DNA of 64,000 bases from Micromonospora antibiotica (GTDB taxonomy: Bacteria > Actinomycetota > Actinomycetes > Mycobacteriales > Micromonosporaceae), in assembly GCF_017599305.1 (NCBI RefSeq), contig NZ_JAGFWR010000021.1:1-64000 (forward strand), read 5' to 3'. The notes beneath the pieces were generated by a model. It was not told the origin of the DNA. It saw nothing but the letters and a program-made list of their open reading frames with translations, and did no database searches. How positions within the stretch are numbered: position 1 is the first letter of the stretch; every line of letters begins with the position of its first letter. Positions 11,217 to 19,555 of this stretch are shown piece by piece. A program made the position numbers and the translations under genes.

Positions 11217-12452
11217 TCACTGCTCCTTGTCGAGGATGCCGAAGTATTCACCGGCGGTGTGCACGTCCTTGTCGCCCCGGCCGGAGAGGTTGACCACGAG
11301 GAGCGGTTCCCGCCCCAGCTCGGCGGCGAGCTGCGGGGCGATCTGCACCGCGCCGGCGAGGGCGTGCGCGCTCTCGATCGCCGGGATGATCCCCTCGGTG
11401 CGGCAGAGCAGCTCGAACGCGGCCATCGCCTCCCGGTCGGTCACCGGCTGGTAGCGGGCCCGGCCGCTGTCGTGCAGCCACGCGTGCTCCGGGCCGACCC
11501 CGGGGTAGTCCAGGCCGGCGGAGATCGAGTGCGACTCGACGGTCTGGCCGTCGGCGTTCTGCAGCACGTACGTGCGGGCGCCGTGCAGCACCCCGGGGGT
11601 GCCGCCGGTGATGCTGGCGGCGTGCCGGTCGGTGTCCACGCCGTCGCCACCGGCCTCGAAGCCGTACAGCCGCACGTCGGTGTCGGGCACGAAGGCGTGG
11701 AAGATGCCCAGCGCGTTGGAGCCGCCGCCGACGCAGGCGAGCACGGCGTCCGGCAGCCCACCGGTCAGGTCGAGGCACTGCTGACGGGCCTCGTCACCGA
11801 TGCCGCGCACGAAGTCCCGGACCATCTCCGGGAAGGGGTGCGGACCGGCGGCGGTGCCGATCAGGTAGTGGGTGTCGTCGACGTTGGCGACCCAGTCCCG
11901 CATCGCCTCGTTCATCGCGTCCTTGAGGGTGCGCGAACCGGTGGTCACCGGGATCACGGTGGCCCCCAGCATCCGCATCCGGGCCACGTTGAGCGCCTGC
12001 CGCTCGGTGTCCACCTCGCCCATGTAGACCACACAGTCGAGGTCGAACAGCGCGGCGGCGGTGGCGGTGGCCACCCCGTGCTGGCCGGCGCCGGTCTCGG
12101 CGATCACCCGCCGCTTGCCCATCCGCCGGGTGAGCAGCGCCTGGCCCAGCACGTTGCGCACCTTGTGCGCGCCGGTGTGGTTGAGGTCCTCCCGCTTGAG
12201 CAGGACCCGGGCACCGATCTTGGCGGAGAACCGCCCGGCGGGGTAGAGCAGCGAGGGGGTGCCGGCGTAGTCGCGCAGCAGGGCCGCGAACTCGGCGAGG
12301 AACTCCTCGTCGGTCATCGCCTTGCGGTACGCGGCGTCCAGCTCGTCGAGCGCCGCGACCAGCGCCTCGGGGACGAACCGGCCGCCGAACCGGCCGAAGT
12401 GACCGGCGGAGTCGGGAAACTGGCCGGCCGGGGTCGTCACGTCGGCGCTCAT
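11217..12452 (-). CDS. trpB: tryptophan synthase beta subunit
   Basis: PLP enzyme joining indole and serine to give tryptophan. The PLP lysine is Lys97 in LNHTGAHKVRN and the phosphate-binding loop is CVGGGSNALG. The substrate loop ETGAGQHG is also present. 411 aa, typical TrpB1. Its ATG overlaps the stop of the 25-codon ORF just upstream (ATGA), so its translation should be coupled to that mini-ORF. It ends four bases before trpA. Confidence 0.97.
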   Translation of the reverse strand: MSADVTTPAGQFPDSAGHFGRFGGRFVPEALVAALDELDAAYRKAMTDEEFLAEFAALLRDYAGTPSLLYPAGRFSAKIGARVLLKREDLNHTGAHKVRNVLGQALLTRRMGKRRVIAETGAGQHGVATATAAALFDLDCVVYMGEVDTERQALNVARMRMLGATVIPVTTGSRTLKDAMNEAMRDWVANVDDTHYLIGTAAGPHPFPEMVRDFVRGIGDEARQQCLDLTGGLPDAVLACVGGGSNALGIFHAFVPDTDVRLYGFEAGGDGVDTDRHAASITGGTPGVLHGARTYVLQNADGQTVESHSISAGLDYPGVGPEHAWLHDSGRARYQPVTDREAMAAFELLCRTEGIIPAIESAHALAGAVQIAPQLAAELGREPLLVVNLSGRGDKDVHTAGEYFGILDKEQ

Positions 12453-12526
12453 GCCGTCGCTCCCCGGCCGTCCGCGCGCCGACGCCCCGTCGCGTCGCCG
12501 GTGACGAATCGCTCGCGCTCGCTCAT
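12449..12526 (-). CDS. 25-residue coupled ORF between trpC and trpB
   Basis: ATG at 12526 with AGAGGA 7-8 nt upstream encodes MSERERFVTGDATG... (25 residues, Arg-rich) and stops in an ATGA overlap with trpB. Streptomyces has a small gene, trpM, at this position that affects tryptophan supply; it is longer, and I see no basis to claim homology. The strong ribosome site and exact overlap suggest it is translated, either as a peptide or as a device that loads ribosomes on trpB. A chance frame in a 111-bp gap is the alternative. Confidence 0.5.
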   Translation of the reverse strand: MSERERFVTGDATGRRRADGRGATA

Positions 12527-12563
12527 CGCGATGTCCTCTCGCTGCGCAGATCTGCCCGTCGGG

Positions 12564-13427
12564 TCAGCGCGCCGGGCGGGGCGTGGCCGGGTGGTTCCCG
12601 GCGTTGACCAGCTCGGCGACCGCCTCACGGGGGCTCTTCTGGGTGACCAGCCCCTCGCCCACCAGGACGGCGTCGGCGCCGGCCGAGGCGTACCGGATCA
12701 GGTCGTGCGGACCGCGCACGCCGGACTCGGCGATCTTGACGACGCTGCTCGGCAGGCCGGGGGCGATCCGTTCGAACACCGACCGGTCGACCTCCAGGGT
12801 ACGCAGGTCACGGGCGTTGACCCCGATCACCTGCGCGCCGGCCTCCAGGGCCCGGTCGGCCTCCTCCTCGGTGTGCACCTCGACCAGCGCGCACATGCCG
12901 AGCGACTCGATCCGCTCCAGCAACCCGACCAGGGCGTTCTGCTCCAGCGCGGCGACGATCAGCAGCACCAGGTCGGCACCGTGCGCCCGGGCCTCGTGCA
13001 CCTGGTAGCTGGAGACCACGAAGTCCTTACGCAGGACCGGCACCTGCACCGCCGCCCGCACCGCAGCCAGGTCGTCGAGTGAGCCACCGAACCAGCGCCC
13101 CTCGGTCAGCACACTGATCGCCCGGGCACCACCCGAGGCGTACTCGCCGGCCAGCTCGGCCGGGTCGGCGATCTCGGCCAGTCGGCCCCGGCTCGGTGAG
13201 GAACGCTTCACCTCGGCGATCACGGCCACGCCGGGCTTACGCAGGGCCGCGTACGCGTCCAGCGGCGGCGGCGCGGCGGCGGCCAGTTCGCGCAACCGCT
13301 CCAGCGGAAGCTGCTCCTGCCGTCGCGCCACATCCTCGCGGACGCCGGCCAGGATCTCGTCGAGCACGCTTGCGGACGCCGCCGAACCGGCCCCGTCCCC
13401 CTCTGCGTGCGCATGCTCAGCAGTCAC
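12564..13427 (-). CDS. trpC: indole-3-glycerol phosphate synthase
   Basis: Closes the pyrrole ring of indole by decarboxylating CdRP. The TIM barrel has VIAEVKRSSPSRG (catalytic Lys), VLRKDFVV, LVEVHTEEE and KIAESGV, and the protein starts its conserved core at SVLDEILAGV. I place the start at GTG 13427 (VTAEHAHAEG) because GAGGGGAG lies 7 nt upstream. An in-frame ATG at 13454 sits 6 nt from a TAGCAT box and could be a leaderless start adding nine residues. First gene of the trpC-trpB-trpA unit; no trpF or trpD is nearby. Confidence 0.94.
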   Translation of the reverse strand: MTAEHAHAEGDGAGSAASASVLDEILAGVREDVARRQEQLPLERLRELAAAAPPPLDAYAALRKPGVAVIAEVKRSSPSRGRLAEIADPAELAGEYASGGARAISVLTEGRWFGGSLDDLAAVRAAVQVPVLRKDFVVSSYQVHEARAHGADLVLLIVAALEQNALVGLLERIESLGMCALVEVHTEEEADRALEAGAQVIGVNARDLRTLEVDRSVFERIAPGLPSSVVKIAESGVRGPHDLIRYASAGADAVLVGEGLVTQKSPREAVAELVNAGNHPATPRPAR

Positions 13428-13460
13428 CAACGGACTCCCCTCTCCGGGTGTCATGGGCCG

Positions 13461-13466
13461 ATGCTA
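13461..13466 (-). promoter_or_regulatory. -10 box of the trpCBA unit
   Basis: TAGCAT on the minus strand ends 6 nt before ATG 13454. CTTGTC, 16 bp further upstream, could serve as -35. The mRNA would either be leaderless from ATG 13454 or have a 27-nt leader carrying the GAGGGGAG site for GTG 13427. No leader peptide or T-box-like structure is apparent. Confidence 0.45.
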
Positions 13467-13844
13467 GGGGGCGCCACCTGGCGACAAGTGCCGGGGGTAT
13501 GGCGCTCCTCACGAGATGGGCTGTGGCATGATGCCGGACCTCCGGTGAACGGAATGTCACACAGCGCCACCGTACCCGTCGGCGGGTGTCATCGACATCC
13601 GTCGTCCGGAGCCGCCCGGACCATCGATAGACGCCCATATGCGTTATGAGATCACGTTCCGGCGCACCGCGCAGCTCGGCCCGGTCGGGGCGGCTGTGAC
13701 GAAACTCAAGGATCTCCGCCCGGTGCAGGTGGGGGCCGTTGACCGGCCCGTCACCAGGGCGAAACGTGAACCGGGCAGCATCGGTTTCGGGCAGACTCGA
13801 CCATGCGCCTGCCCACCATCGGATCTCATCGTGCGGGGTGATCT
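13467..13844. other. intergenic region between trpC and a divergent small gene
   Basis: About 380 bp with base composition less GC-biased than the flanking genes. It holds the trpC promoter at its left end. A 69-codon plus-strand frame (13639-13848) overlaps the next start by ATGA, but it has poor codon bias and no ribosome site, so I do not call it. No tRNA, riboswitch or clear terminator is seen. Confidence 0.5.
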
Positions 13845-14156
13845 ATGAGCACTGCGGGGCCGAACGCCGGCATCGGACTCACCACCATCTCCCGAACCGT
13901 CGCCTCGCTGGCCGTCGAGGTGGTGCACACCCTGGAACGGGTCGTCGCGGGCGAGGGGCGGGTACGCACCGCCCGGGGCAACGCCTGGGAGGCGGTCTGC
14001 GCCGACCGGGCGCGCGCCGACCAGCGCGCCGAGCTGGACCGCCTGGTCGCCGAGCTGGCCGCCACCCGGGCCGCGGCCCGGGACCGGCACCCGGGTCAGG
14101 ACCGGCGGGCCGTTCGGGACCAGCGCGCCACCCGCGCGCCGCAGCCGGTCAGCTGA
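13845..14156 (+). CDS. small hypothetical protein
   Basis: A 103-aa hydrophilic protein (MSTAGPNAGIGLTTISRT...) with no membrane segment or recognised motif. The middle (residues 45-85) is Arg/Ala-rich and likely helical. A purine-rich GGGGTGAT lies just before the ATG. It is the only plus-strand gene inside the trp region, and its stop overlaps tail-to-tail by 8 bp with the trp-associated membrane protein gene. Function unknown; strong G/C bias at third positions supports coding. Confidence 0.6.
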   Translation: MSTAGPNAGIGLTTISRTVASLAVEVVHTLERVVAGEGRVRTARGNAWEAVCADRARADQRAELDRLVAELAATRAAARDRHPGQDRRAVRDQRATRAPQPVS

Positions 14157-14778
14157 CCGTCGGGTCCTCACCCCGGTCGAGCGCGTCCCACGCCGCCCGG
14201 TTGCCCCCCTCGGCGATCGGCCGACCGTCGGGCCGGTCCGGCCCGGTGGCGCGCGCCGTCCGCTCGTAGCGGGCACCCATCGTCGGCCAACCCGCGCCGC
14301 GCAGCGCGGTGAGCAACCCGCCTCCGGCCGCCACCAGGCCACCGAGCAGGCAGAGCGCCGGCCACTGCCGGTGCGCCTCAGCCCCCGGGTCGGCGGCCAG
14401 CCCGTAACCGCCACCGGCCGCCACGGCCAGGCCGAGCAGGGCGACGAAACCACCCAGCAGCCGCCGCAGCCGCCCCCGGGTGGCCAGCACCGCACCGCCA
14501 CCGGCCAACGCGACCAGCGCCAACGCGGACAGCCAGGGCAGCAGGTCCGCCCCGGAGCGGTCCTGCCGGGCCGGCGGCAACGCCCCCCGGGCGAGCACCT
14601 CCACCGACCAGGTGCGGGTCGCCGTCCAGGTGGCCAGGCCCGCCCCCGCCAGGCAGAGCAGCACGGCGTACGTCAGCTCACGCCGCCCGGAGGCCGCCGA
14701 ACCACCGGAGGCCGCCGGACCACCGGAGGCCGCCGGACCGTCCGGGACAGCCGGGCCGTCGGAGGCGGTGCCGCTCAC
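14149..14778 (-). CDS. Trp biosynthesis-associated membrane protein (TIGR02234-like)
   Basis: A 209-aa protein with an Ala/Gly/Pro/Ser-rich N-terminal tail containing three AASGG-type repeats. Four hydrophobic segments follow (LTYAVLLCLAGAGL, LLPWLSALALVAL, LLGGFVALLGLAV, LCLLGGLVAAGGG), then a hydrophilic C-terminus. Position after trpE and the topology match the actinobacterial family of conserved membrane proteins in trp operons. Its role is unknown; transport or sensing of a pathway compound is only a guess. The GTG start overlaps the trpE stop (GTGA), so it is translationally coupled. Confidence 0.8.
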   Translation of the reverse strand: MSGTASDGPAVPDGPAASGGPAASGGSAASGRRELTYAVLLCLAGAGLATWTATRTWSVEVLARGALPPARQDRSGADLLPWLSALALVALAGGGAVLATRGRLRRLLGGFVALLGLAVAAGGGYGLAADPGAEAHRQWPALCLLGGLVAAGGGLLTALRGAGWPTMGARYERTARATGPDRPDGRPIAEGGNRAAWDALDRGEDPTVS

Positions 14779-16328
14779 CGGGCCGGTCGCAGGGTCTCGG
14801 CGGCGGCGATGGCAGCCAGCACGGCGGCGGCCTTGTTCCGGGTCTCCTGGTCCTCGGCGGCCGGATCGGAATCGGCCACCACCCCCGCCCCGGCCTGCAC
14901 GTACGCCCGGCCGTCGCGGATCAGCGCGGTCCGGATCGCGATCGCCATGTCGAGGTCGCCGCCGAACCCGAAGTAGCCCACGGTGCCGCCGTAGAGCCCT
15001 CGGCGCACCGGCTCCAACCCTTCGATGATCTCCATGGCGCGGACCTTCGGGGCCCCGGACAGGGTGCCGGCCGGGAAGGTCGCGGCCAGCGCGTCGAAGG
15101 CCGTCCGGTCCTCGCGCAGGGTGCCCACCACCGTGGAGACGATGTGCATCACGTGGCTGTACCGCTCGATGGTGGCGAACTCCGGCACCTGCACGGTGCC
15201 CGGCTGGCAGACCCGGCCCAGGTCGTTGCGGCCCAGGTCGACAAGCATCACGTGCTCGGCGCGTTCCTTCGGGTCGGCCAGCAGCTCGGTGGCGAGCCGG
15301 GCGTCGGCGACCGGGGTGGACCCGCGCGGCCGGGTGCCGGCGATCGGGTGCAACATCGCCCGCCGCTGCCCCTCGGCGTCGGCGTTGACCTTGAGGTGCG
15401 CCTCCGGGGACGAGCCGACGATGTCGAACCCGTCGAAGCGCAGCAGGTACATGTACGGGCTCGGGTTGGTCGTCCGCAGCACCCGGTAGACGTCCAGCGG
15501 GTCGGCGTCGGTGGCCCGCTCGAAGCGTTGGGCCAGCACGATCTGGAAGCACTCGCCGGCCCGGATCGCCTCCTTGGCCGCCTCGACCGCCTTCGGGTAG
15601 CCGCCGTCCGGGGTGCGGCTGACCACGTCGCCGGCCGGTGGCCGACCCACCGTCGAGATCATGGGCGGAATCGGTCGGGACAACGCGGTGGTCATCGCGT
15701 CGAGCCGCCCCACCGCGTGGTGGTAGGCGGCGGTGACCCGGTCGGCCCGGTCCGGGTCGGTAAGCGGTGGCAGCACCGCGTTGGCGACCAGGATCGCCGA
15801 CCCGTCGTAGTGGTCCAGCACCACCAGGTCGGTGGCGAGCATCATGCCCAACTCCGGCACCCCGAGGTCGTCCTCGGTCAGCTCGGGCAACCGCTCGAAC
15901 CGGCGGATCAGGTCGTACCCCAGGTAGCCGACCATGCCACCGGTCAGCGGTGGCAGGCCGGCCGCCGGGTCCGGGGTGCCACCGGCGAGCGCCTCGACGG
16001 TCTCCCGCAGCACGTGCACCGGGTCGCCGGAGACCGGCACGCCGGCCGGCGGGGTGCCGGTCCACTGCGCGACGCCGTCCCGTTCGACCAGGGTGGCGCT
16101 GCTGCGCACCCCGATGAACGAGTACCGCGACCAGGCCATGCCGGCCGAACCGACACCCTGCTCGGCGGACTCCAGCAGGAACGTGCCCGGCCCGCCGGCC
16201 AGCTTGCGGTAGACCCCCACCGGGGTCTCCGCGTCGGCCAGCAGCCGACGGGTCACCGGCACCACCCGCCACCGGGCCGCCGCCGCCACGAACCCCGCGA
16301 GATCCGGGCTGAGCGCACCGTCGGTCAT
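14775..16328 (-). CDS. trpE: anthranilate synthase component I
   Basis: Converts chorismate and ammonia or glutamine to anthranilate; first committed step of tryptophan synthesis. The N-terminal LLES motif (FLLESAEQG, about residue 50) is the tryptophan feedback site. The chorismate-binding C-terminal half has LHPIAGTRPRG, LVDLGRNDLGRV, FPAGTLSGAPK and QAGAGVVADSDP. 517 aa, normal length. It starts with ATG in an ATGA overlap with hisI and ends in a GTGA overlap with the membrane protein gene. The glutaminase partner trpG is not in the window. Confidence 0.96.
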   Translation of the reverse strand: MTDGALSPDLAGFVAAAARWRVVPVTRRLLADAETPVGVYRKLAGGPGTFLLESAEQGVGSAGMAWSRYSFIGVRSSATLVERDGVAQWTGTPPAGVPVSGDPVHVLRETVEALAGGTPDPAAGLPPLTGGMVGYLGYDLIRRFERLPELTEDDLGVPELGMMLATDLVVLDHYDGSAILVANAVLPPLTDPDRADRVTAAYHHAVGRLDAMTTALSRPIPPMISTVGRPPAGDVVSRTPDGGYPKAVEAAKEAIRAGECFQIVLAQRFERATDADPLDVYRVLRTTNPSPYMYLLRFDGFDIVGSSPEAHLKVNADAEGQRRAMLHPIAGTRPRGSTPVADARLATELLADPKERAEHVMLVDLGRNDLGRVCQPGTVQVPEFATIERYSHVMHIVSTVVGTLREDRTAFDALAATFPAGTLSGAPKVRAMEIIEGLEPVRRGLYGGTVGYFGFGGDLDMAIAIRTALIRDGRAYVQAGAGVVADSDPAAEDQETRNKAAAVLAAIAAAETLRPAR

Positions 16329-17866
16329 CGCTGGACCCCCTGACCGGTGACCGGGAGTTCGGTGAAGAAGCAGGTGTGTTCGCCGGTGTGGCAGGCGGCG
16401 CCGACCTGGTCCACGCCGACCAGCAGCGCGTCGCCGTCGCAGTCCAACGCCACCGAACGGACGTACTGGTGGTGGCCGGAGGTGGCGCCCTTGACCCAGT
16501 ACTCCTGCCGGCTGCGCGACCAGTAGGTGGCCCGGCCGGTGGTGAGGGTGCGGTGCAGCGCCTCGTCGTCCATCCAGGCGACCATCAGCACCTCGCCGGT
16601 GTCGTGCTGGCGCACGACTGCGGCCACCAGGCCGTCCGGGGTGCGGCGCAGCCGGGCGGCGATGGCCGGGTCGAGACGGGACGGGCGGGCCGCGGCGGCG
16701 GGTCCGCCGTCGTTGGGGGCAGAGTCAGGTACGGGCACAGTTCCCGATTGTCCCGCACGCGGTGCGGGCACCTGCGCCCCGTCCCCGACCGCCCGGGACA
16801 ACTGGGCGACGTAGCGGTCCAGCCGGCCATCGTGCAGCGCCAGGGCGAGGTCCGGGCCGGCCGTCTCGGCGATCCGGTCGGCGTACGGGCGGACCAGCGG
16901 GAGCACCCCGGCCACCAGGCGGGCCGCGGCGACGCCGACCTCGGCGACGGCAGCGGGGCGTACCCCCAGGCAGCGCAGCATGTCATCGCGGTAGCCCGGC
17001 GGCGCGACCGGCAGGTCCAGGGCGGCGGCGAAGGCGGCCCGGCGGGACACCACCCGCACCCCCGGGTTGGCCGGGCGCAGCACGCACGGGCAGAGCCGGG
17101 CCAGGTCGGCGGCGGCCAGCCGGACACCGAGCGGGTCGTCGGCGGCCAGCGCCCCGGCCACCTTGCCGAGGGTGGCGACCAGCTCCTCCAGCCGGGGCTG
17201 GTCGGCGGGCTGGCAGAGCACGGGCAGGTCGATCCGGCGACGCCAGGTCGGGTCGGCCCAGAGCAACCGGGTGGGGGTGGTCACCGGCAGCCCGAACGCC
17301 CAGTCGGCGGGTTCGCCCAGCCGGTCGACCCAGGTGCGGACGTCCCGCGCGGCCACCGAGACGTGCACGATCCGCCCGTCGACCTCGGTCAGGTAGGCGC
17401 GACGGGTGTCGTACGGCGTCTCGGCCGGCCGGCCCGTGCCACCCGGACCGGCGCGGTCGGCGTCGACCGGGGTCGTCTGCCGGGCCGGACCGGTCGGGCC
17501 CGGTGCGGCCGGCGGACCGGCCCGACGCGGGACCGGCGCGGGACCGACCCGCTCCGGCGGCCCCGGCGCAGCGGCTCGGCGCGACAGGGCCCCCGCACCG
17601 GGCGGGGACGCCGGGTCCGCCAGCGGTGCCGGGTCCGACGGCAGTGACAGGTCCGACAGCGGTGCCGGGTCCGACGGATCCGCCGGGACGGGCCGGCCGG
17701 TCGCGGTGACCAGGACGTCGAGGTCGACGTCACTGTAGGCGGTGGCGGCTGACCGGGCATGGCTGCCGCGCAGCAGAATCCCGACCACCGGACGCTCGGC
17801 GGAGGCCCGTAACCGGTCGGTCCAGTCGGCCAGGAAGGCGGCCTCCGGCAACGGAGCGTGATCCAC
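16325..17866 (-). CDS. hisI: nucleotidyltransferase-like domain fused to phosphoribosyl-AMP cyclohydrolase
   Basis: The C-terminal 117 residues (from about 397) are a complete HisI, which opens the ring of PR-AMP in histidine synthesis. The metal site DCDGD (475-479), Cys492 and Cys499 are intact. Residues 1-385 resemble a nucleotidyltransferase: LLRGSHARSA...SDVDLDVLV gives the GS...DxD signature (Asp46, Asp48, Asp50). About 85 residues of Pro/Ala/Asp-rich sequence interrupt it after DVLVTA. The frame has no stop between the parts. A GTG at 16738 would give a stand-alone HisI of 137 aa, the usual size, but its ribosome site is poor. First gene of hisI-trpE-membrane protein; starts with GTG. 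Confidence 0.85.
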   Translation of the reverse strand: MDHAPLPEAAFLADWTDRLRASAERPVVGILLRGSHARSAATAYSDVDLDVLVTATGRPVPADPSDPAPLSDLSLPSDPAPLADPASPPGAGALSRRAAAPGPPERVGPAPVPRRAGPPAAPGPTGPARQTTPVDADRAGPGGTGRPAETPYDTRRAYLTEVDGRIVHVSVAARDVRTWVDRLGEPADWAFGLPVTTPTRLLWADPTWRRRIDLPVLCQPADQPRLEELVATLGKVAGALAADDPLGVRLAAADLARLCPCVLRPANPGVRVVSRRAAFAAALDLPVAPPGYRDDMLRCLGVRPAAVAEVGVAAARLVAGVLPLVRPYADRIAETAGPDLALALHDGRLDRYVAQLSRAVGDGAQVPAPRAGQSGTVPVPDSAPNDGGPAAAARPSRLDPAIAARLRRTPDGLVAAVVRQHDTGEVLMVAWMDDEALHRTLTTGRATYWSRSRQEYWVKGATSGHHQYVRSVALDCDGDALLVGVDQVGAACHTGEHTCFFTELPVTGQGVQR

Positions 17867-17932
17867 CGCGCCATCGTGCCGTACGTCCGATCAGGTCCGC
17901 AATGCCCGAAGGCGGACATCCTGTCCGGTCAG

Positions 17933-18008
17933 AAGGCTAGCGCCCGGTCCGAAGGCTGAAGCCCGGGTCGGGGCTAAAGACCGGTAATAAGGCTAGCGCC
18001 CGATCCGA
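17933..18008. repeat. four imperfect 19-bp tandem repeats upstream of hisI
   Basis: Units start at 17933, 17952, 17971 and 17989. Consensus on the plus strand is AAGGCTnnnGCCCGGTCCG; units 1 and 4 share a 14-base identical core (AAGGCTAGCGCCCG). The array lies 65-140 bp upstream of the NTase-HisI start codon, where promoter or operator sites would be expected, and just past the end of the aldo-keto reductase gene. Confidence 0.6.
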
Positions 18009-18116
18009 TGGTAGGGCCGCAGGTGCTGACGGTCGCCTGAGCGCGCGGCCCGATCCGGACACCGGCCGAGGTGACCGGATCGGGCCGTTCGCGGCGAGAG
18101 AGGCGACCGGCGCAGG

Positions 18117-19103
18117 TCAGTGGCCGACCGTCCGCATCCCGGCTGCCGCATACCGCTCGCCGGCCACCGCGTCGGCGGGGACCGCCTCCCGCAACCGGGC
18201 CTGTTGGGCGGCGGTGAGCCGCAGGTCGGCGGCGGCGGTGTTCTCCTCCAGGTAGCGGACCCGCTTGGTGCCCGGGATCGGGAGCACGTCCGGGCCCTGG
18301 GCGAGCAGCCAGGCCAGGGCGGCCTGGGCCGGCGTGCAGCCGATCTCGTCGGCCACCGCCCGGACGGCGGCCACCAGGCGCAGGTTGGCGTCGAGGCTCT
18401 CCGCCGCGAAGCGGGGAGCCGCCGCCCGCCAGTCACCCTCGGCGAGCTGGTCCCGCCCGGTGATCGCCCCGGTGAGCAGCCCTCGCCCGACGGGTGAGTA
18501 CGCCACCAGGGCCACCCCCAACTCCCGGCAGGTGTCCAGCATCTCCCCCTCGACGTCCCGGGTGAACAGGGAGTACTCCATCTGCACGGCCGAGATCGGG
18601 TGCACCGCGTGGGCCGTGCGCAGGGTCGCCGGGCTGACCTCGGACAGGCCGAGCCGGCGCACCTTGCCCGCCTCGACCAGCTCGGCCATCGCCGTGACGG
18701 TCTCCTCGATCGGGGTACCCGGGTCACGGCGGTGCAGGTAGTACAGGTCGATGGTGTCGACCCCGAGCCGCCCGAGGGAGGCGTCACAGGCCTCCCGGGC
18801 CCAGGCCGCGCTGCTGTCGACGCGGACCCCGGAGCCGTCGGGGGTGCGTCGGTTGCCGAACTTGGTGGCCAGGAAGACCTCGTCGCGGCGGGCCCGCACC
18901 ACCGGGGCGAGCAGCCGCTCGTTGGCGCCGAAGCCGTACATGTCGGCGGTGTCGAGGTGGTTCACCCCCAGGTCGAGGGCGCGGTGCAGGGTGCGCGTCG
19001 ACTCCGCGTCGTCCGGCCCGCCGTAGGCGAAGCTCATCCCCATGCAGCCCAGGCCGATCGCGGAGACCTCCGGACCGTCGGCCCCCAGCTGTCGACGGAT
19101 CAT
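18117..19103 (-). CDS. aldo/keto reductase
   Basis: NADPH-dependent reductase of the AKR superfamily, 328 aa TIM barrel. The catalytic tetrad is visible: Asp and Tyr in HLDTADMYG, Lys in LATKFG and His in YYLHRRD; the cofactor end has PIPGTKRVRYLEEN. The start is the ATG at MIRRQLGADG with GGAGGAGG 4 nt upstream, overlapping the stop of the MerR gene (ATGA). Such AKR-MerR pairs are usually induced by electrophiles or redox-active compounds, but the substrate is unknown. Confidence 0.92.
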   Translation of the reverse strand: MIRRQLGADGPEVSAIGLGCMGMSFAYGGPDDAESTRTLHRALDLGVNHLDTADMYGFGANERLLAPVVRARRDEVFLATKFGNRRTPDGSGVRVDSSAAWAREACDASLGRLGVDTIDLYYLHRRDPGTPIEETVTAMAELVEAGKVRRLGLSEVSPATLRTAHAVHPISAVQMEYSLFTRDVEGEMLDTCRELGVALVAYSPVGRGLLTGAITGRDQLAEGDWRAAAPRFAAESLDANLRLVAAVRAVADEIGCTPAQAALAWLLAQGPDVLPIPGTKRVRYLEENTAAADLRLTAAQQARLREAVPADAVAGERYAAAGMRTVGH

Positions 19104-19486
19104 CGCCCCTCCTCCGCGCAACGGTAGATTTCGATCTTGTAGTTGAGCACCTTGAGGTCCTCCTCCAGTTCGGCCATCCGGGTCAGTACCCGGACCCGGT
19201 GGGCTTCGAACAGCGCCCGTCGGGCGGCCCGCGTCCGGTCGCCCTGGCGGGCCAGCTCGGCGTACCGGCGCATGTCACGCACGGGCATCCCGGTGCGGCG
19301 CAGCCGGGTGAGCAGCATCAGCCAGTTCAGGTCGGCCTCGGTGTAGCGGCGGCGGCCGGCCGAGTCGCGGCCGACCGGGGCGACCAGCCCTTCCTGTTCG
19401 TACCAGCGCAGTGTGTAGGTGGTCAGGCCGACCCGGGCCGCCGCCTCGCCGACCGACAGGACTCTCTCCCGCGTGCTGATGTCCAC
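19100..19486 (-). CDS. MerR family transcriptional regulator
   Basis: A 128-aa regulator with the MerR helix-turn-helix at residues 9-75 (SVGEAAARVGLTTYTLRWYE ... GRRRYTEADL) and a dimerisation helix ending DLKVLNYKIEIY. No metal-binding cysteine cluster is present (one Cys near the C-terminus), so it belongs to the organic-ligand or general MerR group. GTG start. It is the first gene of the merR-AKR pair, and a classical long-spacer MerR promoter lies just upstream at 19494-19524. Confidence 0.9.
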   Translation of the reverse strand: MDISTRERVLSVGEAAARVGLTTYTLRWYEQEGLVAPVGRDSAGRRRYTEADLNWLMLLTRLRRTGMPVRDMRRYAELARQGDRTRAARRALFEAHRVRVLTRMAELEEDLKVLNYKIEIYRCAEEGR

Positions 19487-19493
19487 GTGCCCC

Positions 19494-19524
19494 AGGTTCT
19501 CAGTTCGAGCGTGCTCGAAGTCAA
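19494..19524 (-). promoter_or_regulatory. MerR-type promoter/operator of merR-AKR
   Basis: On the minus strand TTGACT (19524-19519) and GAACCT (19499-19494) are separated by 19 bp, the over-long spacer typical of MerR-activated promoters. A perfect palindrome TTCGAGC-GT-GCTCGAA (19504-19519) lies in the spacer, overlapping the -35. The -10 is only 7 nt from the merR GTG, so the mRNA would be leaderless. Autoregulation by the adjacent MerR is the natural inference. Confidence 0.65.
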
Positions 19525-19555
19525 CCGTTGCGCCACACCGGGTAATTCATCTAGC

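Noticed and set aside
13639..13848. 69-codon ORF ending in an ATGA overlap with the small hypothetical gene
   Set aside because: The overlap is suggestive, but third-position GC is clearly lower than in real genes here, there is no ribosome site, and the product shows no recognisable features.
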